Positions 33,603-45,370 of a stretch of DNA of 64,000 bases are shown in pieces (position 1 is the first letter of the stretch; every line of letters begins with the position of its first letter). This DNA comes from Turbatrix aceti (Eukaryota; Nematoda; Chromadorea; Rhabditida; Panagrolaimidae), in the NCBI GenBank assembly GCA_963969345.1, contig OZ017768.1, forward strand, positions 1,302,001-1,366,000, given 5' to 3'. Under the pieces are notes generated by a model, which did no database searches, was not told the DNA's origin, and was given only the letters and a program-made list of their open reading frames with translations. The position numbers and the translations under genes were made by a program.

Positions 33603-36600
33603 TTAGTTCCGATTAATCTCGTTGACAATTTCGAGGATGCGGAGGAAAAGTCCGATGATGTCCATGTAGATGGACAGGCAAGCCAAGATGTAGTCTTCTT
33701 CGGAGTACAGATGCATGATGGCATCGATGTCGAACACCAGGTAGACAGAAAACAGCAGAGCTCCGCCGATGCTGATGATAAAGTCAAACGCGCGGGACAT
33801 AAGGAAAATCTAAAAAACATTTTTGACTTTTTTGACGTAAATAAAAAAAAATATACCTGAAGCATGGTCGCCATGATGAAGACGCAAGAGACGGTGAAGA
33901 TGATCGCGTAGTGCTTCTGGAAGTCATGCTTGGACTGTAGCGTGTAGGCAAAGAGTCCGCCGACGACCATCGTCGTGATAAGCAGCGCCTGGATGACGAC
34001 GTCAGCGTCGTAGAAGGTAACGACGCCACCGACTGTCAGGGCCTGCATGACGGTCCATCCGACGAGGAGGAAGTAGTTCAGGGGAACCGTTCGGGCGTGG
34101 ACGAACATGGCGAAGAGGAGGCCAATCGAGCCGAACAGACAGGTCAGGATTATCCATGGTCTTAAAATGGTAAAAAAATAAAAACGGATTCAAGAAAGTA
34201 AACATAGAATTTTTTTATATAAAAAATGAAAAAAAGTCAGAGGACAAAAAAACTCATTTGAAAAAAACAACGACAGACTTCTAAAAAGTAACAAATTAGC
34301 AACAAAAAAATGTTACTCGCAAAAATCAGACCGATCAAAATTTGAAAAGTAACAAAATAAGATCAAAACTTGAATGTTACTCCAAGCAAAAGTAATAAAA
34401 CACCGAAAAAAAGTGTTACTTGACTTTAGACTGCAAATGCAAAAGTAACACTTTAGCAACAAAAAGTGAATGTTACTTCTGACAAAAGTAATGTTTTAGC
34501 GCCAAACATGCGATTTTACTTCCAACAAATGTATTTAACAAAAAAACAGAAGGTCAACACATTTTTTTTATTTTGGTCTATTTTTTTGGTCAATTTATTT
34601 TGTATTTTTTTATTTTTCAAATTTCACATAAAAAAAAGCATCTAAAGAACAGTTTCCCCCTCCTGTTTACGTCCACAAGCACCCCTAAAAGCATTTGGAT
34701 TCTCCAAAAAGGCCACCACATGCGTTAAAAGCCACGCTGACTTATTCCAAGATCAATAGCCCCAAACAAGCACGACACCAAGCTCTCAGAAAGAAAGCCA
34801 AATTGCCGGATTATAAAAAAAAGATGACACCTTTGCCCCAGCAGGGGGAAACGGTAGAGTGACAAACAGGCGGCTCGTCGAAGGCTGCTAGGGAGGGCTG
34901 GCTTACGTGATCCAAGCGCATTAGCACACATCTAATGTTTGTTGCCAGGCGGCGGCAGGTCTGACTTCGTTGACTGTCGAATTTAAAATTAAACGTAAAC
35001 GAATTTTTTTTCGTTGGGAACAAAAAAATCTAAACTAGTATAATCTATCGTAATTCTTGTCTGTTGTCATGCAACACCCCCCGACCAACTTGGCAGGAGC
35101 CGGGGTCGGAGTCGGAGCCGGGGTCAACCAGCTCGGCAATGGCATCCGTCCAGAAGACCATCGAGGTGGTACGTCCACCAGAGGACCAGTATCTACCCTT
35201 GGCGCGGTCGTTAATTTGTCAGGCAAGCAAGCAAAAAAAGCAATTAGACAGTTTAGTAACGGTAAGTTTTACGATTACCGTATTTTTATGTTTTTATCAA
35301 AAAAAATCGATGCTGCAAAAAAATTATCGTAATTTTTTTCAGCTTCAGAATCGGGTTTAGAAAACCCCATTGGACCCCTCCCAAATGCCCATCCGCTCCC
35401 ACCCCGACCGCAGTCCAAGCGATCCAACCTAATGCGAAGGGTTCGGGTTGGCGCAGCCAACGACGACACAATTCCGTCCGGTCGTCGGTCGAGTATGGCA
35501 AATCACTTTCACGTGCCATCAGTTTTTGGCGGAGGTGGAGGCGGGGGAAATATGGGCACGCCGACGAGTCCTGGACCCCGGGACGACGAAATGGAACGAC
35601 AGCTCAGAGACAAGTACACAAAACAGGAAATTACAGAGTATAGACAACTTTTTTGTGTCTTTGACACGGACGGTAGTGGCGCTATTGGAAGCGATGAACT
35701 TAAAGAGGCTATCATGTCCATTGGAATGCAGTTTGATGATTCGGAAATTGATAATTTGATCAAGGAGGTTTGTAAAATGGACAAAAAAGTCACAAAAACA
35801 ACAAAAAGAATGATATTTTATTACTCAAAAAAATCTGATTGATCAAATTTTGGTGCATAACACTTTTTTTTCGATAAAATGTTACTTTTGACAGAAGTAA
35901 CATTCACTTTTTCAAGCTAAAACGTTACTTTTGACTCTACAGGCTAAAATGAAGTAACACATTTTTTTTGTTATTTTGTTACTTTCGTTCGGAGTAAGAT
36001 TCAAGTTTTGTCCGTATTTTGTTACGTTTGGTTTTGCAGTCCAAAGTGAAGTAAATCTTTTTTTTCGCAGTTTAATTGTTACCTTTTATAAAAAAATATA
36101 CCAAAAGTTTTTCTGAAAGCTATTTTCTTATTCTTGCAATGTTATAGGTCGACAAAGACGGAAACGGAGAAATCGACTTTTCCGAATTTTGTGACTGCAT
36201 GAAAAAATCACAAAGCCTAGCCAAGTCTTCAAACGAAGAAATTATAAGACAGTGCTTTGATATCTTTGACCAAGACGGTAACGGTATCATCACGGAGAAT
36301 GAGTTCAAAGTAAGAGCAAAATAAATAAAAACGATGCCCCATTTTTTTTCAGTACGTGGCTAAAGAAATTGGAGAATTCACCGATGAACTCGCAGAGCAC
36401 GTATTTCACGAACTCGACATTTCATCGAACGGACACATAAGTTTGGATCAATTTGCAGCTATCGTTGACGACTACCTACTTCGTGATAAGCATTGAAAAA
36501 TCGTGTTTTTTTGTTTGACCGTAAAATATTATATGTGACTAAAAAAAACTCACTGTTGTTGAATAAAACCTCGAACGCCAGGTGTCAGGTAGAGAACAGC

Positions 36601-37094
36601 AGCGAAGAGAAAAGTGCCACCAAGTTGGAAGCTCAGAATGCCAAAGACTTTCCGCAGGAACGCTGAAAAAATTGACAGGTGAAAAAAATGATAGAGCGCG
36701 TACGCATTTTTTATTGTCTTGGAACGAAAGTTTTTATTACTTCAAAAGTATTTTTATAATTTATGTTGCATTTTCTTGTTCTTAAGTGCCGAAAACAAAT
36801 ATCGTATAAAAACTACTGTAAAAAATTGAAAAAAAATAAATTGAAAAAAATCGGAACTATCGATTACAAAAATTCCACTCAAAACCACGTACCAAGTCGA
36901 ATTGCCACGTGAGCCCCAGCAACAGCGGCATCCTTCTCGACGGCACCGGTCGTCCGCATGCCAGAGAAGAAACGTGTCTGCGTGGGATCGAATGGCTGAG
37001 ACCGCGTACGAGCTTCTTCGTACGAAGGCAAATCCTTTTCGTTGGATGACTCAACATCGTCATCCTGATCTTGCATCAACGGTATCGTCGCCAT
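33603..37094 (-). CDS. TMBIM / Bax inhibitor-1 (lifeguard) family protein
   Basis: Four coding exons: 37094-36893, 36662-36554, 34160-33857, 33809-33603, with matching phases; 273 residues. The cytosolic N-terminus contains PSYEE followed by membrane segments: FLRKVFGILSFQLGGTFLFA, PWIILTCLFGSIGLLFAMF, NYFLLVGWTVMQALTVGGVV, ALLITTMVVGGLFAYT, HYAIIFTVSCVFIMATM, FDFIISIGGALLFSVYLVFD and a final DYILACLSIYMDIIGLFLRI. The family forms ER/Golgi calcium-leak channels or transporters that restrain apoptosis; the Asp in VFDIDAIM and Asp in YMDIIGLF are the conserved acidic pair. The 2.39-kb intron 36553-34161 contains a complete EF-hand gene on the other strand. Intron 3 is only 47 bp. Which TMBIM paralogue it is cannot be settled here. 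Confidence 0.93.
34275..34545 (+). repeat. GTAACA-hairpin repeat tract
   Basis: In the large TMBIM intron, antisense to that gene. Confidence 0.85.
35069..36496 (+). CDS. Calmodulin-like EF-hand protein, nested in TMBIM-gene intron
   Basis: Exons 35069-35261, 35343-35767, 36148-36309 and 36353-36496, phases 1, 0, 0; 307 residues. The first ~150 residues are a Gly/Pro-rich, probably disordered extension (GAGVGVGAGVNQLGNG; FGGGGGGGNMGT). The remainder is calmodulin-like with four EF-hand positions: DTDGSGAIGSDE, DKDGNGEIDFSE and DQDGNGIITENE are canonical, while the fourth (DISSNGHISLDQ) lacks the Glu at position 12 and the acidic residue at position 3, so it probably binds calcium poorly. The linker helix SQSLAKSSNEEIIRQCFDIF is calmodulin/centrin-like. 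The gene lies wholly within the first large intron of the TMBIM gene in antiparallel orientation. Intron 2 has a hairpin-repeat tract. Confidence 0.92.
35870..36090 (-). repeat. GTAACA-hairpin repeat tract, inverted
   Basis: In intron 2 of the nested EF-hand gene; first tract of the window in reverse orientation. Confidence 0.85.
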
Positions 37095-37756
37095 GATTGG
37101 ATGTGTCGCGTTCTTCTACACTAACGAAAGCCTAGAACACAAACAAAAAACAGTACAATCGATAGCGGTTTACGTTGGCGGTTGACACGCGAGCAAAAAA
37201 AAGTGTCAAGCAGCGCTACAAAAAAGGAAAATTGAATTGAATATAAATTTGAAGCGTCAGGCGGCAAGCAAGCTGGCTGCAGGTTGCGCGCAGTAATCAG
37301 AAAAGAGCGCGCGGTTTACGTTTTTTCTTCTTTTTAGGCCCTTTGGGTTTACGATCACTGTTTTCTCACTGGTTTTTTTCTAAAATGCTTGTTTACAAAT
37401 TCGATGCATTTCTATTTGTACAATTTTATGTCTTAAAACGGAAAATCGTAAACTTTTAGTTAAAAGACTTTCGATCCCATTTGTACGATACCTACCCCCT
37501 CTTTACCCCAAAAATAACCCCCTATCACTTGAAAAACCCTCTTTTGAATCTCAAAGTTCGATGCAAATTCCCACAAACAAGTGCGCACGTCACTAAACCC
37601 AATTAATCCACTTTTAAAAAAATCGCGTCTTTCGCAGCGAAAATTGTCCATCGAATTGGCGGGAAACTTCGACGAACTCGGATTCCTCGCGCGCGCGCGT
37701 TTTTTGTGTCCATTCTTTTTCCTTTGATAGTAATCAATTTTCACCAGATACCCAGC

Positions 37757-40487
37757 ATGGCCTCAAGACCGTCGTCTGTCTACATTACGGTTCCCGGCGG
37801 CGGAGCTCCACAGCAATCGGCATCCGGTGGTGGTGGTTCAGCAGCGGCGGCTTCGATTGATCCGTCGCCCCGGGTTGTTCACCCGACTGTGAGTTTTTAT
37901 TTATTTTGAATATCTGTGAATTTTTGATGTCCATTTTTTAGGCTAAGAGAGTGCTCATCCCCCAGTCCAGGACCGGAGGTGTTCCGGGTGCTGCACCGAC
38001 TGTTGTCTCGGGTAACGATATTTTTTTTGTTTTTTATATTTTTTGTGTCCCTTTTCAGCAGGAGGATATCGAACACAGCAGTACGCCCCTTCTCCCCGGT
38101 GCTCGGCCTATTCGAGACTCGAATCCGCAGCTGAGGAACATCCAGAAGCATCTGGCCGACGCCAGGTGCCGCAGGAATTTATGAACCGAGGTTATCGTCC
38201 GGATAAGTCCCGTGGCCTCCGTCATTTTTCGACCAAAGTCTGCGAGAAGGTGAAGGAAAAGGGCCGGACCAACTACAACGAGGTAGGACCTTATCGTAAT
38301 TCATTGACCTTAATTATTGGTTTTTAGGTCGCAGACGAGCTCGTTGCCGAGTACTTTGACTCCTCCAACACCGTCCCTGCAGGTGCTGGTGACAAGCAAC
38401 AGTATGACATGAAAAACATCCGTCGTCGGGTCTACGATGCCCTCAACGTGCTCATGGCGATGAATATCATCGAGAAAGAGAAGAAGGAAATTCGATGGGT
38501 TGGCCTGCCGACCAGTTCTCATCAGGTATGAAGTTTACGATATTTTATTACTTTTTGCTCGGAAGGCTAACTTTTTTTTGTCATTTTATTATTTTTTCGT
38601 TTTGTGCCCAAAGTTTTACTGAAGTAACACTGTTTTTCGCTATTGTATTACTTTTGCCAAAAGTAACATTCTATTTTCGTACTTTTTTGTTACTTTTAAA
38701 ATTCAGACCTTTCAGATTTTTGTGAGTAATAACATTTTTGTTGCTATTATGTTACTTTTTGATTTGACAAACAAAAACTACGTAACACTTTTTTAGGCTA
38801 TTTTATTACGTTTTTTTTCCTATTTTTGTTTCTAAAACCGCAACCAAACCATTTTTTTATATTGTATCTGAAGTCTTTCGAAAAATAACTTTTTGGCGAC
38901 AATTATTATCTTTTCTGACACCATTTTATCGAAAGTAGCTTGTGCTAATTTAGGCTAAGCTACAAACTTTTTTTTCAGGAATGCCGACGATTAGAGGAGG
39001 AGAAACTCGCTCGTCAGGAGAGCATCAAACGCAAGACCGAACAGCTCCAGGAACTTCTCGTCCAGCTCGTCTCCTACAAATCCCTGGTCAACCGCAACCG
39101 TGCAATTGAGCGGGAATCTGGACGTTTGCCGGATTCCAAGCTCCTGTTTCTGCCTTTTATCGTCATAAACACGAACAAGGATACGATAGTTGATTGCTCT
39201 ATCGCTAGTGATAAGTCCGTTTTTCTACCGTATCACCGTAATTTGAGTTCTCATTTTGTGTTTTTTTAGGACAGAGTACATGTTCAACTTCGATCAGCCC
39301 TTCGAAATCCACGATGATATCGAGATCCTCAAACGCATGGGTCTGGCTTACGGTCTCGACAAGGGCAATGTCGACCCTGCGAAGCGGGAAACCATCCGGG
39401 AATGCCTTCCTCCGGCTCTCAGGGATTACGCCGACCAGATCATCGACGGAAACTTGATCATCGAGCCTCCCAAGCCGAAACCTCCTCCGTAAGCTATCAT
39501 TTTTTACAGTTTTTTTTAGTTTACCTTTTTTTGCGGTTTTTAGAGTGCCAGTTCCCCAGTACCGACCTTTGTCAGGCCGCCAGGGGGTACAGCGTTTCCC
39601 TGCTCCCCAGCGCGCTTTCCGGCCTTCACGCCTGGCTGTTCCGATGAACGTTGCCCGCCCGCTTCGTCCCGCCGGGGCTCACCAGTACGGCATGAATCAG
39701 GCGCCGCTTCACCGGGTGATCAACGTCCCTAAGGCTCCGAACATGTACAATCAGGGTCGCTATGTAGTGAGTTTTAGTATTTGACTGGGGACGAAAACTT
39801 TGTTGTAGGTTTCTATCTGAAGGGGTCAGAAATAAAAAAAATCGAACAGCAGACAAAACATGTCCAAAAAAATTCTTTTGAAAATAGCATTTCAGAAAAT
39901 TGCGCAAATACTCTGAAATGGAGTAACAATTTTTTTTTTGTATTCCTATTATTTTTGCTGGGAGTAACATTCACTTTTTGTACTCATTACGTTACTTTTG
40001 GATTTGTAGGCTAAAGGGAAGTAACATTTTTCTTCGCTATTTTATTACTTTTTAGACGAGTCGGATTTTTAGGCATAACACATTTTTGACCTGTTTTTAT
40101 TTTTTGGAGTAATGATCACTTTTTTTCACTGTACATTACTATAATCTTTTTTTCCATTCAAATATTATATTTCTGGGCCCTCCATTAAATTTGCCTCTTT
40201 TTCAGCTTCACCCCCTGAAGCCGGTGTCCCAGAAAGCCACCTTTGCGGTTCCTCAGATGCCCCAGCAGGCCGGCAGCCAACAACAACAACAGCAAAACGT
40301 CTACGCTGCAGGCTCGAGCACCGACTACTACCAGCAGCAGAACACTGGCGGTGGTGAGATGTACGCTCCTTCGGGTTCCGGAACAACTTCTGGCGGACAG
40401 GTTGAAATGCTCGATGGCAGCGGCCTCGACGTTGACGGCTCCGAAGGGCACCAGGATGCCGAGGACGGAGCTATACACTACGAGTAG
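37757..40487 (+). CDS. TFDP1: E2F dimerisation partner (DP) transcription factor
   Basis: Eight coding exons: 37757-37888, 37942-38011, 38059-38282, 38328-38525, 38979-39214, 39270-39488, 39544-39766, 40206-40487; all phases agree; 527 residues. The winged-helix DNA-binding domain ([33 protein letters not shown]) ends with the DP-specific [20 protein letters not shown] and IRWVGLP. The coiled-coil/marked-box dimerisation part follows ([56 protein letters not shown]). The C-terminus is Pro/Gln-rich. DP proteins pair with E2F to bind TTTSSCGC sites and control S-phase genes. The donor of exon 5 (GTCCGT) is weak but required by the protein alignment. The start codon follows an acceptor-like TTTTCACCAG by 14 bases. 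Introns 4 and 7 contain hairpin-repeat tracts. The ortholog would be dpl-1 in a nematode. Confidence 0.95.
38545..38830 (-). repeat. GTAACA-hairpin repeat tract, inverted
   Basis: In DP intron 4. Confidence 0.85.
39910..40160 (-). repeat. GTAACA-hairpin repeat tract, inverted
   Basis: In DP intron 7. Confidence 0.8.
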
Positions 40488-41864
40488 ACGAATATTCCCG
40501 ACCCGCGTTTTAGTTCGTCGTTGTTTTGTCGGCGATTTTGCAACCTGGCAGGATTGTGTTTTCATTTCTTCCTTTCTTTGGCCATCATCGTTTGACAGCA
40601 GAAGGAAGCGTCGTTATCCGTCATAAATTAATTTGACTTGTTTTCAATGCGCTCTATTTTTATGACTTTTTTTTCTTTGCAGAATTGTTCAGTCTATTTT
40701 TTTCATCTTTACATGTGACTGGTTGTTGTTTGCTGACTTTTTTGTACGACAACTGCAGGATGGTTTTTACGTGATTTTATTTGACCAAAAAGTCGTGATT
40801 GGCGTTTATGGTTTATTTTTTGTTTCACTGAATAAATTTAAAAAATAATGGTTGGCAGTTGTTTTTTTGAAGAGTTTTCTGGCTTCTGTGGTGATTATTT
40901 TTTTATTTTGTCTGGATCTCGTTGTTCAATGGATGCCGAGATGGTATACATAGTTTTTGAAATCTGGCTGTAATTTCGTCGATTTGGTAGACGAATAATT
41001 CGTTTGTTCAAAAATCAGTTAAAAATAAAACATTGGAGTAATATGTATTCGCTTTTTTTCGCAAAAAAATGTTACTTGAACTTTGCCGGCTAAGATGACA
41101 TAATACTTTTTTTCGTTTTTGTATTACTTTTGCTGGAAGTAACATTCGGGTTTTGATGCTAGGATGTTACTTTTTTTATCGAAGGTATTACTTTTTTGAT
41201 TTGTGAACTTTACAATTGCGCAAACTTTGAATTTATTGGAAAAGTTATTTAGGGAGGTGAGGTCTTTAAGCGAAAACAACCATATAAAAATTTAATTAAG
41301 GTTTATCCTAAAGGTTTTCGCCTAGAAACCAACCGTTTTACCCGATTTCACCCCTAAAAACTATATTTTAGCCTTCCGCTGAATTGTCCTCCGCGGAATT
41401 GTCTTCCGCGTAAAAAATTATCGGTCTTATATTTTTATGCGTAAGGGTTCGTCCAGAAATTACGTCATCGCAAAATCGGTACACTATTTTTTTTTCCATC
41501 AGCATTTTTTTGACTGATCCTAAAGCCCTGAGATGTGCACTTTGTTTTGTTTCGTTGTCATTTTTTTTATTTTCGGCTGCATGACCTAACATTCAAGACC
41601 TAGACTGCGAAAACCAGGCTAACTTATTTTTTTATCACTTTCGCCGATCGATTACGAGTTCGCCTGCCCTGGCCTCGTCTCGTCTGGCGATTTTGCGACA
41701 TGCATGTCGATCGACAGACTCGTACCCTCCGAGGTTGGTGGCTCGGCAACCTGTCCTGTTATGCATTCCGCCGTGTTGTGCATTTTTGTCTGTGCGCAGT
41801 CATAGTTTCTTTCGTGCTTTCTGTTTTATGAATTTAGTTTTTCTCTTCCAGCTTTTCTGCGGCG
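40488..41864. other. Spacer between DP gene and 41.9-kb gene
   Basis: Holds the DP 3' UTR (AATAAA at 40832 and near 41029), a hairpin-repeat tract at 41030-41210, and CCGCTGAATTGTC / CCGCGGAATTGTC copies of the CAGCGGA motif at about 41376-41412. A TTCTCTTCCAG acceptor-like site sits just before the next start codon. No other gene is supported. Confidence 0.6.
41030..41210 (-). repeat. GTAACA-hairpin repeat tract, inverted
   Basis: Intergenic, downstream of the DP gene. Confidence 0.8.
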
Positions 41865-43307
41865 ATGGAAGCTGCCAACGACTTTGAGTCGAGCGACACG
41901 TCGGATAGCTCGGCACCCGTGGTTGACGTCTCCTTCTTCTTCCGGCCGAAGCATTTTTCCGTGGATTTCATGTCTTTTGAATTTCTCATCACCTCCTCGG
42001 TCGTCATCGGTACTACATCCTTCGACACGGTTCTCGCGTTCTGGAAGATCAAGAGTATCCGATCGCTCGTGAAAAAGTATTGCCGGAAGCCCTGTCGAAC
42101 GCTCAGGATCATGCCGACCCGCCAGGGACTCTACCACGTTGTCGGCACGCCGGTGGAATCTCTGCGCTCCATTACGCCGTCCCGCTGCTTCCAGCGTAAC
42201 GCTTCGCAGACTCTGGCGTACGCGAGCGAGTGGTTCCCTGAGGCACTCTACGTCTCGGAGATCACTTTCACCCCGACGGAGTTTTTGAAGTTGTTTGATG
42301 TCCATGTGGCTGCGATCGATCTCGATAATATTACGATTACTCCGTCCATGAAATTGGCTCAGTTTGCGCGTATTTTCGTGGCTTCTACGCAGTTCAGGTT
42401 GGTTTTTTATGCGGAGCTTTTTTTTTTGACGAAATACGATTTTTTACATCTCAAAAAATTTTTTACCCTAGCTTTCTTTAGATGCATCCAAAATACTGAC
42501 AAGTGATAAAAGTACGACAATCTTTATCCTATTGTTGCTTACTGTTTTGCAGGCCGACCTGAAGTAACTCTTTTTTTCGCGGTTATATAATTTTTGTTGC
42601 GAGTAACATTCGAATTTGGTCACTATTCCGTTACTTTTCGTTTTGCAGGCTAAAATGAGGTAACACTTTTTGGCATTAAAATATTACTTTTGTTAGGAGT
42701 AAGATTCACATTTTGTCATTATTTTGTTTCTTTTGATTTTGCAGTGCAAGTTGAAGTAATACTTCTTTTCGCTATTGTATTACTTTCACTACGAGTATCG
42801 TTTACATTTGATTCCTGATGTATTACTGTTGTTAGAAGTAACATTGTTTTGTTTGTTTTGTTACTTTTCAGATTGTGAAAGTTGCCTGATCACAATTATT
42901 AATTTATTCATTTCCATATTTTCAGAATCAAGGTCAAAGACATGACAATCGGCACCGAAGACTTCGAAACCCTGACGCAGCAAAAAGATTTCATTCCCGT
43001 CAGCGTCATTGCTTCGTTCTACAACGTTGACGTCAACATCAATCCCACCGCTGTGTACACGTTTTTCGAAGTGAGTCCCACCCATTTATTTCCACCAGCC
43101 TTTTTTTTATTACAGGAGTGCTTCACGCGAAGTGCCTCGCTGAAGCTTCACTTCGTAACCGCTCCCCAGGAGCTGACGGTCTTCGAAGCAGCCTGGGAGA
43201 GCGTGTTCAACAACGGGCCGCAGAAAAAGATTCAACTGACCATGGCTTACAAGGCTCTGACAATCACCCACATTCAACCTGATTTTGGCAAGGCCATTAA
43301 TTATTAA
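41865..43307 (+). CDS. Unrecognised three-exon protein, 289 residues
   Basis: Exons 41865-42397 (donor GTTGGT), 42926-43070 (donor GTGAGT) and 43116-43307 (TAA), phases 2 then 0. The intron between exons 2 and 3 is only 45 bp, a multiple of three and free of stops, so retention would insert 15 residues. The ATG lies 15 bases after the acceptor-like TTTCTCTTCCAG. The protein has an acidic N-terminus and then strand/helix segments: SFEFLITSSVVIGTTSFDTV; YCRKPCRTLRIMPTRQGLYH; ALYVSEITFTPTEFLKLFDV; DFIPVSVIASFYNVDVNINP; KLHFVTAPQELTVFEAAWES. It resembles nematode F-box/LRR-associated proteins only in general look; no domain is claimed. Intron 1 contains a hairpin-repeat tract. Confidence 0.75.
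42540..42890 (-). repeat. GTAACA-hairpin repeat tract, inverted
   Basis: In intron 1 of the 41.9-43.3 kb gene; at least six units. Confidence 0.85.
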
Positions 43308-43895
43308 AGTCCTTATCAGGGGGTTGATTTCTTTTTTTCATTCGCTCATTCATTGTCCTTTCTTCATTCACTCAGTATTACAAGCTACGAGTTGGTAAAT
43401 ACTGTGGATTTAAAAAAAATGGATTTTGTTGCATCGACGTGTAAAAAAAATTTTTTTGTACGCCAAAATAACCTAACAAGTTTGGCCAGATGCGTTGGCA
43501 CGAAAGACTCGATGCTTGGTTGCCACGGGAAACTACGGCACGCCTGAGTGCCATCGGTTATGCATTAAGAAAAGAGCAGGGCCACCGGAGCAGCGATAAA
43601 ACAGACAAAACAAGACTATGTAGTAAGCGCTCTCGTGAGCTACGTACAAATGAACAACAAAAAAACCGGCAAATATGAAAAAAAGAGAGCAGCAAGAGAC
43701 CAAATGGCGCACTGCATTGCTCACGCAAACAGTCGCCACATATTTATACTTGGACAATTTATGACTATCCTATCCACCCTTCCTTTAGGCTCGCTTGCTT
43801 GCTTGCGATGTGACGTGAAATGAACGTATTTTAAGAAAAAAATATAAATTTATGTTTAAAAAAATATGTGTAGCATTTACGCTGTTGGTTTCCAG

Positions 43896-43968
43896 GTTGT
43901 AGAAGCAAGTTGGACTTCGGAATCCTACGTGTGGGCAAGGCTTACGGTTGGCTTCCGTTTGTAAAATG
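43896..43968 (+). other. Candidate 5' exon ending in ATG
   Basis: A 73-bp segment lies between a GGTTTCCAG acceptor and an AAAATG|GTGAGT donor. If spliced to 45371 it supplies the start Met directly in front of DNCIPGPP in phase 0. An alternative frame through it (SKLDFGILRVGKAYGWLPF) is also open, so it could instead be part of another transcript. Confidence 0.35.
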
Positions 43969-44154
43969 GTGAGTTCTGTTTTTTTTTGAAAAACAACTAT
44001 TTAAAAATGAAAAAAAATAGTTTGTTTGTTTGAAAAAGTGTACCGCATATGATACAGCATTCAGAAAGCGATACACTTTTTTGTAAAGCCACTCAAATTT
44101 TTTGAACATTGCTGATATAAAGCTTATAATAAATATTATTTTTGATAAGGATAA

Positions 44155-44400
44155 CACCCGCTTTTTGTCGCTGTAATATTACTTTTGTTAGGAGTAACTT
44201 TTACGTTTGATCGTTATTTTGTTACTTTTGGTTTGCATTCTGAAATAAAGTAACACTTTTTTTCGGTATTGTGTTACTTTTGCTTGGAGTAACTTTTGCA
44301 ATTTGTGGTAAAAATGTTACTTTTGTCTGAAGTAATTGAACACTTTTTTGTTATTGTTTTTGTTTTACTACTTTTGTTTAAAAATAAACTAAAGTAACCG
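44155..44400 (-). repeat. GTAACA-hairpin repeat tract, inverted
   Basis: Between the candidate ATG exon and the small membrane-protein gene. Confidence 0.85.
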
Positions 44401-44471
44401 CCCGCCCCCAACAAATCAAATAATTTTGTTCACTGTGTCTCCAATCCTTCAAAAATCTTTCAATTTGCATA

Positions 44472-44957
44472 TTATTTATGTTCACCCTCGGTTTCAAAAT
44501 CGCTGAGCACGTCATCTAACGCTGGATAATCGCTTTGCCTTCTCACGATCAAACCTTGGGCAATTTTTTGCTAAAAAGAAAAAAAATTATTTTTTGATAG
44601 AGAAACCAAAAAACATACTTCGCGTTCCTGCATCAACTTAGTTTTGGTACCGATTTTGTTCCCCCGGCCTTCCATCTGACCTTCTTTCTTGCCAGCTTTT
44701 GTCAGTTGCGCGCCTCCTGTACGTTGCGCTCCTTGATTCGGTGTTCCCGCAGGTGAAGCTGTTGAGGGACTCTTGATTCGTTTCTTGCAACACGTTGATA
44801 GTGTCATGAGGACAAATACCAGACATGTCATACTGTAGAGAAAGCAGATGAAAAAGTGGTGCTTTGTCTCAAAACTGGCATCAACGGCGAAGAAATTCTC
44901 CGGAGTTGTCATCGTCATCCGATCCTGATCCATCATCATCAGCGCAATCGTCGACAA
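44472..44957 (-). CDS. Small single-pass membrane protein, ~145 residues
   Basis: Two exons in phase 0: 44957-44619 (donor GTATGT) and 44570-44472 (acceptor CTTTTTAG, stop TAA). Order: short Met/Thr/Asp-rich N-terminus, one membrane span (HHFFICFLYSMTCLVFVLMT), a Cys pair, a basic stop-transfer KKR, then a Ser/Gly/Lys-rich tail ending VRRQSDYPALDDVLSDFETE. The positive-inside rule puts the C-terminus in the cytosol. The start is uncertain: a different frame (ATG at 45054, MTTRTTASVYSAVQQLSACR and on, with a DDD/SDDDD acidic run) overlaps the 5' end and may be a uORF or an alternative first exon. No family recognised. Confidence 0.55.
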
Positions 44958-45189
44958 AGGAAAACGGGATAGGGGGCGATTCTGATGCGTGCACTCTACA
45001 GGCAGAGAGTTGCTGGACTGCTGAGTAGACTGAAGCCGTCGTTCTTGTTGTCATTTTGTAGATATGTTTTGACAAGTAATTTGAATATGTTTACTTTGGC
45101 GTTGGGAAAATGAGTGTGTGAATGCGGACGGCAAAAAAAAATTTAAAATGGTTGATTAAATCAAATTTGGCTTGGTCTAACAAAAGTTA

Positions 45190-45345
45190 AATTTGACTTG
45201 GTCTGAACGCGAAAATGAAATAATATTTGAACGGTATCAACGCGAAAATATACTTTTGCTTGGTTTCAGCGCGAAAATTGATCTTGTCTTGGTCTCAAAA
45301 CGAAAAATGACTTTAGCCATGTCTCAGCACGAAAGTAACTTTTTG
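45190..45345 (+). repeat. Tandem GGTCTCAACGCGAAAA-type motif
   Basis: Five degenerate copies spaced by about 30 bp directly upstream of the zinc-finger exon (GGTCTGAACGCGAAAATG, GGTATCAACGCGAAAATA, GGTTTCAGCGCGAAAATT, GGTCTCAAAACGAAAAAT, TGTCTCAGCACGAAAG). Confidence 0.75.
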
Positions 45346-45370
45346 CTTCATACTAATCTTTTCTTTTCAG

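Noticed and set aside
41826..42305. Minus-strand frame of 159 residues
   Set aside because: Shadow of exon 1 of the plus-strand 41.9-kb gene, which has consistent splicing.
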